A stretch of DNA of 64,000 nt from Paenibacillus peoriae (GCF_022531965.1 NZ_CP092831.1:3667001-3731000), one strand, 5' to 3'; numbered from the stretch's first letter, positions 43,698 to 52,494 are shown. Notes: generated by a model not told the origin, from the letters alone. Program-made: numbers and translations.

Positions 43698-44150
43698 TTA
43701 ACCCCATGCGGCAAATCGTTTCACTCTCACAAGCAAGCCATCCAACGAAAGACTGGCATTGTCTGAAATATAGTATTCCTTCCCGTTGTGCTGTACATGA
43801 GAATATACCCATCTGGCAGGTACTTCTTGGTCACCATGATCTAGATACTCCACTTTACTTCCCGTCGTGAAGTATGTACTGCCAAATCCATAGCGACCAT
43901 CAGGACGCTTGCGTAAAATCCCTTCCTCTGCAACCTCACCAAACGCTTGAAACATGAGCCAGATCGCCATTCCAAGTTTCTCATTAATCCGCTGGAACAT
44001 GTCTCGCAAATACATATCCTGTGGATTGTTTTGACTATAGTAACTGGTCCAGCTTTCTTCCGCTGAATCAATATTCCCGATGACCTCATTCAACTGAGGA
44101 ATCATACGAACGAGCTTGTTACTAATTTGATCTTTAAACGATTTTGACAT
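43698..44150 (-). CDS. DUF5348-like phage protein
   Basis: A 150-aa protein. The C-terminal part, GILRKRPDGRYGFGSTYFTTGSKVEYLD, then WVYSHVQHNGKEYYISDN, matches the small beta domain of DUF5348-type proteins. The N-terminal ~75 residues are helical. It sits in the early region. Confidence 0.6.
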   Translation of the reverse strand: MSKSFKDQISNKLVRMIPQLNEVIGNIDSAEESWTSYYSQNNPQDMYLRDMFQRINEKLGMAIWLMFQAFGEVAEEGILRKRPDGRYGFGSTYFTTGSKVEYLDHGDQEVPARWVYSHVQHNGKEYYISDNASLSLDGLLVRVKRFAAWG

Positions 44151-44264
44151 GGATTACCATCCTTTCGAATTTGAAATAAGATCGTACGTTCTGTTTGATA
44201 AGTGTAAGTGACCACTGCAAACCAGCGGAACCAGTGGCCACGTATTAGATTGGGGAGAGGTCTG

Positions 44265-45242
44265 TTAAGCTGCTCCTCCGTTTTTCATTTGCTTGGCAAC
44301 CATCTTCTTATAAGCCGTCCATTTGGTAGTGATCTGACCACTGGTCAAGCCAATGCTTTTAGCAATCTGCATCCACGTCTTGCCTTCTTCACGACGCTGT
44401 TGAAGCAAAGTAGGGAAATCAACAGGGATATCGTCAAAGTTAGGACGGACTTTCAGAATGTATTCTTCCAGTTCCTCCTTATCGACTGCCGTCTCGGAAT
44501 CTGTGTCAGTAGCAGGATTTGAGTCATCCCTTGGCTTGTTGTCATCCTCAGATTCATTTTCTTCAGTATGCTCAGACGAATCAGTATTAGCACCTTCTTG
44601 CTCTTCCGGCTGATCGTCATTTTTTTGTTCTTCTTCCTGGCAGTTTACTGGCTCCCCATCTTTTGGCGGTACCGTATTGACTTGGCCTTTGCGCCATTCA
44701 TCCCACTTGGCAGCCATTGGCGCGACACGCTTCCGGTATTCATCCACCATAACCACGAACACGCCTACACCTATACCGATGTCAACAGCTATTTTCAGAT
44801 AGGTGTCCCCAGCGGACAAACGCTCTGTGATTTCCAAAAAGTCATACTGCATGTCGTCAAAGCGTGGCGCCAGACCGCTGAGTATAAAGTCCTGAATAAT
44901 TTCAAGGTCAATCTGCTCTGGATCAGCTTTAATCTCCACTTTCTCAGGAGGAAGCCCAAGATCCATGGAGAGCTGCTCTCCTTCCGGCTTCAATACAGAT
45001 ACCACACCACCATCATCCACGGTGTATTTCGTGATTGGCTTGCCTGTTCTGGCATTCTTCAAAACTTTGTACGTGACAATCTGTGAATCCAAACCTCCGA
45101 TAACTTTAAGCTCCAGCATACTTTGAAGCGTATTGTATTGGCCGTCCAGCTCAGAAGCTGGGATACTGATTGTAATTTCCGTTTCTTCCGATGACTTGAG
45201 ATTGATCTTTTTAACCGTACCTTTAAAATTTATATAGCTCAT
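44265..45242 (-). CDS. Hypothetical early phage protein
   Basis: A 325-aa protein. ATG 45242 is preferred, 10 bases after AGGGAG and overlapping the RuvC stop region. Residues ~1-100 are beta-rich (MSYINFKGTVKKINLKSSEETEI). Residues ~195-260 are a very acidic linker of Asp, Glu and Asn. The last ~45 residues form a small HTH-like end (GKTWMQIAKSIGLTSGQITTKW). A function in replication or recombination is inferred from position only. Confidence 0.6.
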   Translation of the reverse strand: MSYINFKGTVKKINLKSSEETEITISIPASELDGQYNTLQSMLELKVIGGLDSQIVTYKVLKNARTGKPITKYTVDDGGVVSVLKPEGEQLSMDLGLPPEKVEIKADPEQIDLEIIQDFILSGLAPRFDDMQYDFLEITERLSAGDTYLKIAVDIGIGVGVFVVMVDEYRKRVAPMAAKWDEWRKGQVNTVPPKDGEPVNCQEEEQKNDDQPEEQEGANTDSSEHTEENESEDDNKPRDDSNPATDTDSETAVDKEELEEYILKVRPNFDDIPVDFPTLLQQRREEGKTWMQIAKSIGLTSGQITTKWTAYKKMVAKQMKNGGAA

Positions 45243-45243
45243 C

Positions 45244-45777
45244 TTAAGCCACTCCCTTAATGAAATTTTGATGATAGGCCCAGCAAAGTGCGATAGCGTC
45301 TGAAGGATCAAAAAGACGTTCCCTTATGTCCCCGATTTTGTACTTGCCCCGTGGATCGTTTTTCTTGTACAGGACAGGAATGGCGATCTCGTCATAGTCG
45401 AGGTCGAACAACATCTGCATTTCCATGGCGACTGTCTCTTTATCCGCATTCCCTTTACCAGTTTGAATTTTGAGCTCCGAAGGACGGATGCCCACAATCG
45501 GCTTGTCCAAATGCAGGGCAGCCAAAGAAACAGAAGTATACGCCCCGACAAGCGCTAGTACACTGTTGGCATTTTTAAAGTGAACTGGACGCTCCAGTAC
45601 AATCAATTCCGGTTCTTCCTGCTCGATCAGTCGGAATGTGTCCTGGTAGATGGCGTCCAAAACACCAGGCATTGCAATTGACGAATAGTCCCTTAATCCA
45701 AAGTCTATCGGCTTACCATTTCGCATTGTGGCCCAACCAGCAAAATTTGTGCCGTGGTCAATCCCCATAATCTTCAA
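45244..45777 (-). CDS. RuvC-like Holliday junction resolvase
   Basis: A 177-aa protein starting at TTG 45777, which overlaps the stop of the preceding 55-aa gene as TTGA. RNase H fold acidic residues: D6 in GIDHGT, E in LIVLERPVHF and D in DPSDAIALCWA. It resolves branched DNA before packaging. Confidence 0.85.
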   Translation of the reverse strand: MKIMGIDHGTNFAGWATMRNGKPIDFGLRDYSSIAMPGVLDAIYQDTFRLIEQEEPELIVLERPVHFKNANSVLALVGAYTSVSLAALHLDKPIVGIRPSELKIQTGKGNADKETVAMEMQMLFDLDYDEIAIPVLYKKNDPRGKYKIGDIRERLFDPSDAIALCWAYHQNFIKGVA

Positions 45778-45941
45778 AGCTGCTTCCCCCTCTTTTTACG
45801 CTTACGTGACTGCTTGATCAGCAGCATGTTGTGATCAAGGACAAATACCTCGCCTACACCCTGCCGCCTCGGTCTCGTACAGTTTGCTTTAGCTGAGTTT
45901 GATACAGCGAGTCTTTTATCTGAAGTCGCATGACTTGTCAC
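45774..45941 (-). CDS. Small basic protein, 55 aa, overlapping both neighbours
   Basis: It starts at GTG 45941 within the end of the upstream gene and ends TGA in a TTGA overlap with the RuvC start. It encodes HATSDKRLAVSNSAKANC, then a basic QGVGEVFVLDHNMLLIKQ and SRKRKKRGKQL. The end-to-start overlap and the open frame across the whole gap support it. The ribosome site of RuvC lies inside it, which suggests translational coupling. Confidence 0.6.
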   Translation of the reverse strand: MTSHATSDKRLAVSNSAKANCTRPRRQGVGEVFVLDHNMLLIKQSRKRKKRGKQL

Positions 45942-46293
45942 TTCCTACGATGGGCCAGTTACCAAGTATCAAACGAAACTCAGTCATCCCCTCGATCAAC
46001 TCGCTCTGATCAATGTCCCTCAGCTCCTCGAGTAATTCCCTTTCGTCAGGAACTTGTCCAGTGCAGACAAAACGATGTTTCATGTACTCGTAGACGCTCC
46101 ACCGCGTCCAGCATGACGGCTGCATCAGGCTCCCCGCCGAATGACACGTTTTTTTTAGCCCTGACTTACTTACGAGTTCCATCTTTGTGGGCGTATCCTG
46201 AACCACCAGCCATGTGTTCGGCTTGAGTTTCCGTGCCTTCATTTCCTCTTTCTGTCGGCGTGTCGGCCGCGATGGCCGTGTCTGTTTCCCCAT
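45916..46293 (-). CDS. Hypothetical early phage protein
   Basis: A 125-aa protein starting at ATG 46293 after GGGGAGGAA. Basic N-terminus (MGKQTRPSRPTRRQKEEMKA), three cysteines, and an acidic C-terminus. It lies between helicase and resolvase. Family not recognised. Confidence 0.55.
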   Translation of the reverse strand: MGKQTRPSRPTRRQKEEMKARKLKPNTWLVVQDTPTKMELVSKSGLKKTCHSAGSLMQPSCWTRWSVYEYMKHRFVCTGQVPDERELLEELRDIDQSELIEGMTEFRLILGNWPIVGSDKSCDFR

Positions 46294-46306
46294 GTCGGTT
46301 CCTCCC

Positions 46307-47593
46307 CTACGCGATTTGTTGTGTCTCTTTCTCAAATTTGAGTTTCACTACTCCAGTAGGACCATTACGTTGTTTTGCGAGGTTGATTTCCAAAACACCT
46401 GGGTCCGGTGTGTCAGGGTTGTAGTATTCGTCCCTGTACAGCAACATGATATCGTCAGCAACCGCGCTGATTGCCGCGCTGCCTGATAAGTCCGAAACAA
46501 ACGGTCTCTTGTTCTGTCGGCTCTCCACATCCTGCTTGACCTGAGATAAGCCGATCAGTGCGCAGTCACAATCCTTCGCGGCTTTACGCAACTTCTGACA
46601 AACCCTGTGCAACCCAGAACCGCTGTTGTCGTTACGTTCAGCCGGTTCAACCACTTCCTGTAGATAATCCACAATGACCAAATCAAGCCCTTCTTGCCGC
46701 TTCAATCGACGCATTTCGGAACAAATGTACTCCGCAGTCACGCCCCGGCTGTCGTCGATATGAATTTTCCGCAAAAACTCCATCTGCATAGAAATTCGCT
46801 CGATCTGTTCTGGTTTCAGATGTCCTGAACGTATTGCTTGCAGTGGAATACTGCACAGATTAGCGATCATTCGGTTATAAATCTGTGCCTTGGACATTTC
46901 CAAGCTAAAGTCCGCGACCTTATGACCGCGCTGCGTCGCCCGCATCTTGATTTCATTAGCAACGGCAGACTTACCCATGCTAGTTCGAGCTCCGATGACG
47001 ACCAGGTTAGTACGCTGGAACCCTAGCGTCAGTCGGTCCAATGCTGACCAGCCCGTCATAATGCCAAGCGCTCGGGAAGGGTCCTGTGTTTTAAGCACCA
47101 AGTCCTCGTACCACTGGATGATGTCGTCAACCGCCGTATCCTTTAGCAATGCTTTAGGCCGAATATCCAGTGAGCGCTGTTCAAATTCATCCAGTAATTC
47201 TTCAAACCCACCTGATGACAAATCCAAAAATTTATCACGATATTGACCAACCAAATCCAGCGCTTTACGACGAGCATCGGTTTCGATGAGCTGCCTGATA
47301 TTCTGCTCCAACATTGAAACTGCAACGGCAGAACTGGCCAGTTTAGACAGGTAGGAAACTCCACCCACCTTTTCAAGATGCTTTTCGAATACCGTCACCA
47401 ACATGGTCATGGATAGTTCCTGTTCGGTCCGATGTAGTTCTAGTATCATTTTCAGCAGATTGCGATGCCAAGGTTGTGTAAATAAGCTTGGCTCCAGTGT
47501 TACGGCGACTTCGCCTACAAGGGAGGGGTCTCGAAAAAAGGAACCTAAAATTTCAGCCTCAAGTAACTCCGTATTCAGCAAGTCGTTGCTCAT
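46307..47593 (-). CDS. Replicative DNA helicase (DnaB-like)
   Basis: A 428-aa protein. N-terminal helical DnaB domain (residues ~5-105), then the RecA-like motor: Walker A GARTSMGKSAVANEI, Walker B DLVIVDYLQEV and SGSAAISAVADDIMLLYRDE. It lacks a primase. It unwinds DNA at the phage fork and follows the initiator gene. Confidence 0.9.
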   Translation of the reverse strand: MSNDLLNTELLEAEILGSFFRDPSLVGEVAVTLEPSLFTQPWHRNLLKMILELHRTEQELSMTMLVTVFEKHLEKVGGVSYLSKLASSAVAVSMLEQNIRQLIETDARRKALDLVGQYRDKFLDLSSGGFEELLDEFEQRSLDIRPKALLKDTAVDDIIQWYEDLVLKTQDPSRALGIMTGWSALDRLTLGFQRTNLVVIGARTSMGKSAVANEIKMRATQRGHKVADFSLEMSKAQIYNRMIANLCSIPLQAIRSGHLKPEQIERISMQMEFLRKIHIDDSRGVTAEYICSEMRRLKRQEGLDLVIVDYLQEVVEPAERNDNSGSGLHRVCQKLRKAAKDCDCALIGLSQVKQDVESRQNKRPFVSDLSGSAAISAVADDIMLLYRDEYYNPDTPDPGVLEINLAKQRNGPTGVVKLKFEKETQQIA

Positions 47594-48584
47594 CTGCCTT
47601 TCTCATCAAAATCGTAATGGGGTCGTCTTCTTGAATTTCTGCTTCCGCCGGTGAAGCCCGATCCATTCGGCGTTCCGTTTCCGGTCCACCACGTTTACGG
47701 TATCCTTCCAGCGTACCCCGGACGTAAGCCAAGCTCTTTTTCTTCTGTCGAACGGCTTCCCTCATGGCTTTCAGAAGCCATTCTCCACCGTAATCGTCGA
47801 AAAGGACTCCCAAGTCTTCGGTTTCAAACGGGGTCACTTTCCCGTTATCTGCAAAATTGTTTTCGTAAGCGCGGTAGATATAGCCAAAGGAATGATCCGA
47901 AGAAAGTCCTCCTCCCCCACCCCTTTGCTCTGTATCTAATTCCTGTACAGTATCTAAAGATGTAGTAGTGTTTTTTTTAATAATTGCTTTAAATATTGTT
48001 TTAGAGAGCCGAAATCCCTTGGTATGACAGGAAAAATCACGTTTCACAGTTACCTTTTTAGTAACTGGCGAGTTACCTTTTTGGTAACTGAACAGTTGCC
48101 TTTTGTGTAACTGAGTTACCTTTTTAGTAACTGGGATCGGTTGCTTTTTTGGTAACTCAGTTACTTTTTTAGTAACTGGTTTGCCGAGATTTGGGGCATG
48201 AGTTTCAATGTTGATTTTGATTAAATCGTTCATCATTTTGGGGTCATATCGCTCCACCACATCTACGGACCACATATCATAATGTTTGTTGATCTGGAAC
48301 ACATTCATATGCTCATCCCAAAACAGTACATGGTTCTCAACCAGTTTTTTCAGTTCCTTTTTGATATGTTCCTTGCGGACACCACATAGCTCAAAATGTT
48401 TTAGCATAGGGATTTTGGCCGATGGCTTCCCGCATCCCCAGCTCAGCGTGAGGACAAAATCAATAATATCCCGCTGCCGCTGAGTAAACTTCCGCCGGAT
48501 CAGCTCTCGATGTATTTCATGTGATATGCGTATATGTGCGTCCGTAGGCTGAGGATTAACATTGGAGTCCACCGGCTTCACCAC
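47559..48584 (-). CDS. Phage replication initiator (protein O-like, DnaD-like C-terminus)
   Basis: A 341-aa protein. Residues ~15-110 are the O/RepN winged helix (ISHEIHRELIRRKFTQRQRDIIDFVLTLSW and FELCGVRKEHIKKELKKL). The middle (~135-180) consists of PVTKKVT repeats coded by the DNA iterons at 48047-48178. The C-terminal part (YRAYENNFADNGKVTPFETEDLG) is a DnaD-like helicase loader. It overlaps dnaB by 35 bases. The lambda O arrangement, origin inside the initiator gene, is repeated here. Confidence 0.88.
   Translation of the reverse strand: MVKPVDSNVNPQPTDAHIRISHEIHRELIRRKFTQRQRDIIDFVLTLSWGCGKPSAKIPMLKHFELCGVRKEHIKKELKKLVENHVLFWDEHMNVFQINKHYDMWSVDVVERYDPKMMNDLIKINIETHAPNLGKPVTKKVTELPKKQPIPVTKKVTQLHKRQLFSYQKGNSPVTKKVTVKRDFSCHTKGFRLSKTIFKAIIKKNTTTSLDTVQELDTEQRGGGGGLSSDHSFGYIYRAYENNFADNGKVTPFETEDLGVLFDDYGGEWLLKAMREAVRQKKKSLAYVRGTLEGYRKRGGPETERRMDRASPAEAEIQEDDPITILMRKADEQRLAEYGVT
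47971..48005. other. AT-rich segment next to the iterons (putative unwinding element)
   Basis: About 35 bases almost free of G and C, including a T8 run, about 40 bases from the first iteron. An AT-rich tract beside iterons is what an origin needs for melting. Confidence 0.5.
48047..48178. repeat. Phage replication origin: six palindromic 21-bp iterons
   Basis: Units at 48047-48067, 48070-48090, 48093-48113, 48113-48133, 48138-48158 and 48158-48178. The core is GTTACCTTTTTAGTAAC, each with an inverted GTTAC/GTAAC pair. Spacing is 20-25 bp, so the sites fall on one helix face in groups. Confidence 0.85.
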
Positions 48585-48643
48585 CTAATCTCTTGCGATT
48601 TTTATATAAATACCGTTCGCTTCTTCACACCGCCCAGAATCAT

Positions 48644-48847
48644 TTACACACTCTGCTCCCTATCATCCCTGAGAAATATATAAGGGTACTTAGCTCGAAC
48701 CACTGTCCAGCCTGGATAGCCCCGCGCGAAGTATTCTCGCACCTCGCACTTAAAGGCTACAGGGTCGGACTCTTTAATTCGCCAAATGTGTTCACCGATC
48801 ATACTGCGTAACAGCGGCTTGCCAGTAATCTCATCTATAGAACTCAT
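48644..48847 (-). CDS. Small phage protein, 67 aa
   Basis: It begins MSSIDEITGKPLLRSMIGEH and continues IWRIKESDPVAFKCEVREYF. Its ATG overlaps the recT stop. A small soluble protein between recombination and replication genes, function unknown. Confidence 0.6.
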   Translation of the reverse strand: MSSIDEITGKPLLRSMIGEHIWRIKESDPVAFKCEVREYFARGYPGWTVVRAKYPYIFLRDDREQSV

Positions 48848-49740
48848 TCAAATTCCAGTTCGTCCTGACCCGATCCATCGGCAGGCTGCTTCAGATCAGC
48901 GTTATTCTGCTGAGTTGCATCATCCGTCTGAGGTGTTTCACCGTCTTTAGGTTCAGTTGGCATATCAAAGACAAAAGGTTCATCGTTTGGAGTGATATCT
49001 TTACGCACCGTCTCATCCTGAGTAACCGCAGAAGCTATCTCAACACTGATAGGGAGCCACTTCCATCCAGACCGAACCACCGTCTTCTTGCACATTTCGG
49101 TGTAATCTGTAACCCAAGGTCCGTTGTTAGATGCCTTGGAACGTTTTTTGTGCGCTTCAATTTCGCTGATCGGCATATAGTGAATGAAATGACCGCCGTC
49201 ATTAAACTTGGCAACCATATAAGCCCCAATGATCTTCCCTGACTCGGCAGGTCGAGCATCCTTGCGCAAAAACCAAGGAACGTGCTGCAATTTTTCCTCC
49301 AGCCCATATGTCAGCTCAATGAAATCATTTTCATAGACTTCGTGAGCGGCAATAGACTTGATGTTTCCGGACCGTCGGGCCAAATCTATCATCCCTTTGT
49401 AACCGATGATAAATGTGGCTTCCGTTTTATATGGGATGATGTAGCAATGTCCGATCAGACCAGGTTCAAGTCCGAGCTGTGCCGCTTGCATGACCGCCCC
49501 CATGAGTGACGGCATAGAGCATTCCAGTAGCTTCGGATTCGTACGAATCGTCGTCAGGGCAATACGGCTGAGCCGATCAATGCTCATATGCTTTGGCATA
49601 GCCTCCGCAATCTGATACTTCATTTTGTCCATATAAGCGGCGATGGTCTGAGAAGGTGTAGGCGCATCGTTTTTTGCCCCAGCCGCCTTATTTTGAAGCT
49701 TTTTTTCAAGGGTTGCTCCGTTACTGCGTTGTCCTGCCAT
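48844..49740 (-). CDS. recT: RecT single-strand annealing protein
   Basis: A 298-aa protein with the RecT core: HMSIDRLSRIALTTIRTNPKLLECSMPSLMGAVMQAAQLGLEPG, GHCYIIPYKTEATFIIGYKGMIDLARRSG and WVTDYTEMCKKTVVRSGWKWLP. The last ~50 residues are an acidic, disordered tail. It pairs with the exonuclease upstream for phage recombination. Confidence 0.92.
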   Translation of the reverse strand: MAGQRSNGATLEKKLQNKAAGAKNDAPTPSQTIAAYMDKMKYQIAEAMPKHMSIDRLSRIALTTIRTNPKLLECSMPSLMGAVMQAAQLGLEPGLIGHCYIIPYKTEATFIIGYKGMIDLARRSGNIKSIAAHEVYENDFIELTYGLEEKLQHVPWFLRKDARPAESGKIIGAYMVAKFNDGGHFIHYMPISEIEAHKKRSKASNNGPWVTDYTEMCKKTVVRSGWKWLPISVEIASAVTQDETVRKDITPNDEPFVFDMPTEPKDGETPQTDDATQQNNADLKQPADGSGQDELEFE

Positions 49741-49750
49741 AATAGCCTCC

Positions 49751-50698
49751 TTACTTCACCAAGAACCGTCGGGATGACGTAGTGTTTGCATATTTTTCAA
49801 AAATGTGTGGCTGCTCCTGCTTCAAACGCTTAGTGTCCAGGCGCGTTGTTTGACTGGACTTCCAAGTTACCAAAGGTTCCCCGTTATACGTGGCAACCTC
49901 ATTTTCACCGATAGCTGCCTTTAGCTCGTTCTCCAATCGCTTAACCTGTTCTGCAGCCGCTTGTGCATCCTCTTTAGCCGCAATGAGCTTGTCTACCAGC
50001 AAAGCCTGCTCCTTCTCCAGCGTAATTTCTGTCGCAGGACGTGAAGCAGGATACAGCCGATTCAACAGATCCGTTGAGGCAGCGCTACCGTCCACCATCG
50101 GCGGAACCCTCGGAATTACATGCTTGTTCCAAAACTCGTCCTCGATCTGTATGAGAGAATCAATAATGCCCTCGTTTCGCTCGACCAGCTTGTATTGGAA
50201 TTTCTGGCCACCGATTAAAACAGCGAAGTAACCATAATCCACACCAAGCACAGCCATGTAATGTTGGAGCTGAATGGCGTATTCGTCAGGAACCTGATCG
50301 TCGGCCCATTCGCTCAGTTTATAGGCGCTGGCCGTCTTACACTCCAGGATTCCAAGTCCTCGACCGCCCTTGTCTAAAATCAGGCGGTCAACGTTACCCA
50401 ACATAAATTTATGTTCAGGGTGCTGATAAAGCTTATTACTGCGCTGTACACGTAAACCTGTTTGATTCATAAACTCACGGGCGACTAAATCTTCTAACTG
50501 GTTGCCCCAGTATGCTGCCTCTCCCGGCTCATCCGGTACGATCTGATCCGTTTTCTCCAGAAACACACCAACGGGTGATTTATACCGATTCAACCCGGCC
50601 ACCGCGGACGCATCCGAACCACCGATACCACGCTTACGCAGTTTTAACCATTCGTCACGTTCGATGCCTTTGGTAACGGCTGCTACATTCATAGCCAT
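49751..50698 (-). CDS. YqaJ-type viral exonuclease
   Basis: A 315-aa protein of the lambda exonuclease/YqaJ family: RKRGIGGSDASAVAGLNRYKSP, EAAYWGNQLEDLVAREF and the catalytic stretch LGNVDRLILDKGGRGLGILECKT. A coiled coil follows at ~215-255. It resects DNA ends for RecT. GAGGGAG lies 8 bases before the ATG, and a GCCCCTATC/GATAGGGGC hairpin (50724-50746) lies in its leader. Confidence 0.9.
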   Translation of the reverse strand: MAMNVAAVTKGIERDEWLKLRKRGIGGSDASAVAGLNRYKSPVGVFLEKTDQIVPDEPGEAAYWGNQLEDLVAREFMNQTGLRVQRSNKLYQHPEHKFMLGNVDRLILDKGGRGLGILECKTASAYKLSEWADDQVPDEYAIQLQHYMAVLGVDYGYFAVLIGGQKFQYKLVERNEGIIDSLIQIEDEFWNKHVIPRVPPMVDGSAASTDLLNRLYPASRPATEITLEKEQALLVDKLIAAKEDAQAAAEQVKRLENELKAAIGENEVATYNGEPLVTWKSSQTTRLDTKRLKQEQPHIFEKYANTTSSRRFLVK

Positions 50699-50796
50699 AC
50701 AAATTGCTCCCTCTTGTTTGATCAGCCCCTATCTGCTACGATAGGGGCAAGCAAATTTTAAGTTTTCAAAGAACCGAGATAGCCCGTTCCCGCGGG

Positions 50797-51042
50797 CTAT
50801 TTTCCTATAATCAGAACTTGAATATTTCGCAGAGCTGAGAGATCATTGCCAATTTCAAGCCCATGATGAAGAGTCTTTTCAGCCTTTGAAATAACCTTCC
50901 TTTGCGATTCCTTTTCAAATTTTAAAGAAGCATATAATCCTAAATTCAACGAACAAGCCTCCACAAATTTGTCCATATCCACGGACTCATCCACCGTCAT
51001 TTCTGTGAAGAAATCCAATACCTTTTTTTGTGTTGGACTCAT
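50797..51042 (-). CDS. Hypothetical early protein, 81 aa
   Basis: Helical throughout (MSPTQKKVLDFFTEMTVDES, FEKESQRKVISKAEKTLHHG). It starts 3 bases after the preceding gene in the same early transcript. Function unknown. Confidence 0.55.
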   Translation of the reverse strand: MSPTQKKVLDFFTEMTVDESVDMDKFVEACSLNLGLYASLKFEKESQRKVISKAEKTLHHGLEIGNDLSALRNIQVLIIGK

Positions 51043-51044
51043 AC

Positions 51045-51296
51045 CTATTCCCCTTCCACAGTTTTAACTCCATCGTGCTCTGCAATTTGTCGGTACTCCA
51101 CAATGACAGGTGCATTTTCAATGCTGGCGATAAGGTCGCCATTTTCGTCATGAATCGTAAATTCGGAATGAATGCTGTTTTCAAATTCTTTACCGACTGG
51201 CCTAATCTCGATTACTTCACGATCATCCAGCTCCGTACCCACTTCAAATACTCGTGTTGGATTGCTGACCACGGTCAATTTATGAATGATTTGCAT
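51045..51296 (-). CDS. Hypothetical early protein, 83 aa
   Basis: AAAGGAGG lies before the ATG. It is beta-rich (MQIIHKLTVVSNPTRVFEVG, FTIHDENGDLIASIENAPVI), probably a small sandwich. Function unknown. Confidence 0.55.
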   Translation of the reverse strand: MQIIHKLTVVSNPTRVFEVGTELDDREVIEIRPVGKEFENSIHSEFTIHDENGDLIASIENAPVIVEYRQIAEHDGVKTVEGE

Positions 51297-51322
51297 ATCG
51301 ATCCTCCTTTCCTATGTACTTT

Positions 51323-51422
51323 CAAAACAGACTGGATTCGAACCAGCAGTCAGGCGCGCTCCGTCATATTCTGCCTGATATTCTCACCATCGCGTGTACA
51401 CGTACCATCGTGTCGCTGCTTT
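51323..51422 (-). ncRNA. tRNA-like structured element in the early operon
   Basis: In the 225-bp gap 51297-51521, the minus strand forms a 7-bp acceptor-like stem (51416-51422 with 51324-51330), a D-arm-like ACAC-GATGGTAC-GTGT, and a perfect 5-bp T-arm with loop TTCGAAT (51331-51347) next to the acceptor. The anticodon/variable part is too long (~51 nt) for a normal tRNA. Further 5' are AGATGCG/CGCATCT (51424-51442) and GACAGGCCTGTC (51495-51506) hairpins. Confidence 0.5.
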
Positions 51423-51521
51423 GAGATGCGTCAGCCGCATCTTCAACCCACGGTGGAAAAATCGAATTCCCGTCCGGTGGTCGAAGACAAGGCCGACAGG
51501 CCTGTCCATACAAACCGTGGA

Positions 51522-51773
51522 TTACATATCTTGCAGTTGTTCCATTTCATATATTGCGAGTGCAGCATATTCTTCAGGCATTTTCCGCAAACACACTGCG
51601 GCGTTATACCATTGGTCATATAGCTCATCGCGTTCCTTCCATAGCCGCTGGAGAGCTTCATCCTGAACTGAACGCTCCGCTAACATTGCTTTAAACATAG
51701 CTGTATTAGCTCGTAGAGCCTTGGTCGTAGAGACATATTTTTGAATAATGGCAAGTACGGTTTGTTGTGTCAT
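51522..51773 (-). CDS. Hypothetical early protein, 83 aa
   Basis: ATG 51773 is chosen 8 bases after AGGGGTGA. It is helical (MTQQTVLAIIQKYVSTTKAL, LQRLWKERDELYDQWYNAAV) and ends in an acidic helix. Function unknown. Confidence 0.55.
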   Translation of the reverse strand: MTQQTVLAIIQKYVSTTKALRANTAMFKAMLAERSVQDEALQRLWKERDELYDQWYNAAVCLRKMPEEYAALAIYEMEQLQDM

Positions 51774-51780
51774 CCCTATT

Positions 51781-52023
51781 TCACCCCTTGCGTTCAGGAA
51801 AAAAAGAAGATACAATTATTATCACAAGAGACTTTAACCAGGCTCTTACACGAAGCGTCCGGCCTATCCGCCGGGCGTTTTGCTTTTTCTCTAACTTTGA
51901 AATTTCTCCACTTAGCCAGTCCAATGCAGCAGGTCGTACATCAGCATCTACACGATCAGGATTGGTTGTAATCCAATTGCGAAGATGATTCAATTCATAG
52001 ATTCGTGTTTGAATCGTACTCAT
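51781..52023 (-). CDS. Hypothetical early protein, 80 aa
   Basis: The start overlaps the stop of the HTH gene by ATGA, with no strong ribosome site, so it is probably translationally coupled. It is helical and basic near the end (SGEISKLEKKQNARRIGRTL). Function unknown. Confidence 0.5.
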   Translation of the reverse strand: MSTIQTRIYELNHLRNWITTNPDRVDADVRPAALDWLSGEISKLEKKQNARRIGRTLRVRAWLKSLVIIIVSSFFPERKG

Positions 52024-52280
52024 ATCGTTCGTGTTCCTCCAATCATGGTTACAATGTTTTGTATCATTCGTAGTCCATCCATCCCGTAAAGAAAAGCCAC
52101 AAGTACCTCTCTTGTTCCGGTCACTTCCACCCAGCGTAATAGCGTAGTCATGTCGGGTATTTTATGGTCATTTTCAATTTTGCTGATACAGCTCTGTGTT
52201 CGATTTAGGAGCTCAGCTATCTCTTCCTGACTGAGCCCTGCCCGCACACGACATGCTTGCATAATGGCGCCAAATTTCAT
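52020..52280 (-). CDS. XRE-family HTH regulator, early region
   Basis: An 86-aa protein. ATG 52280 is preferred, 8 bases after AGGGGGTGA. HTH at residues ~8-40 (CRVRAGLSQEEIAELLNRTQSCISKIEN). It lies after the excisionase-like gene and may regulate early genes. Confidence 0.75.
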   Translation of the reverse strand: MKFGAIMQACRVRAGLSQEEIAELLNRTQSCISKIENDHKIPDMTTLLRWVEVTGTREVLVAFLYGMDGLRMIQNIVTMIGGTRTI

Positions 52281-52494
52281 ACTGGGAATCACCCCCTTCC
52301 CTAATCCGTAAATTATTCCATATTGGAATAGGCAAGCCTGGTATCTCAGAGTAATATGTAATCAGAGCTTCACTCCCCCCTATTGATCTCTTCAATCCGC
52401 TGATGCTGGTACACATCACGGATGCTTCATCCCTTTGAAGCACAGTTATAGCAGGCCAAAGTGAAATCATGAAATCAGAAAAATCATTGCTTTA

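Noticed and set aside
51323..51422. Normal tRNA-Leu(GAG), since a loop GTGAGAA is visible
   Set aside because: Five extra bases between D-arm and that stem, a mismatch in the stem and an overlong variable part; not a functional cloverleaf.
52213..52470. 85-codon minus-strand frame overlapping the XRE gene
   Set aside because: No ribosome site and it overlaps a well-supported HTH gene in another frame.
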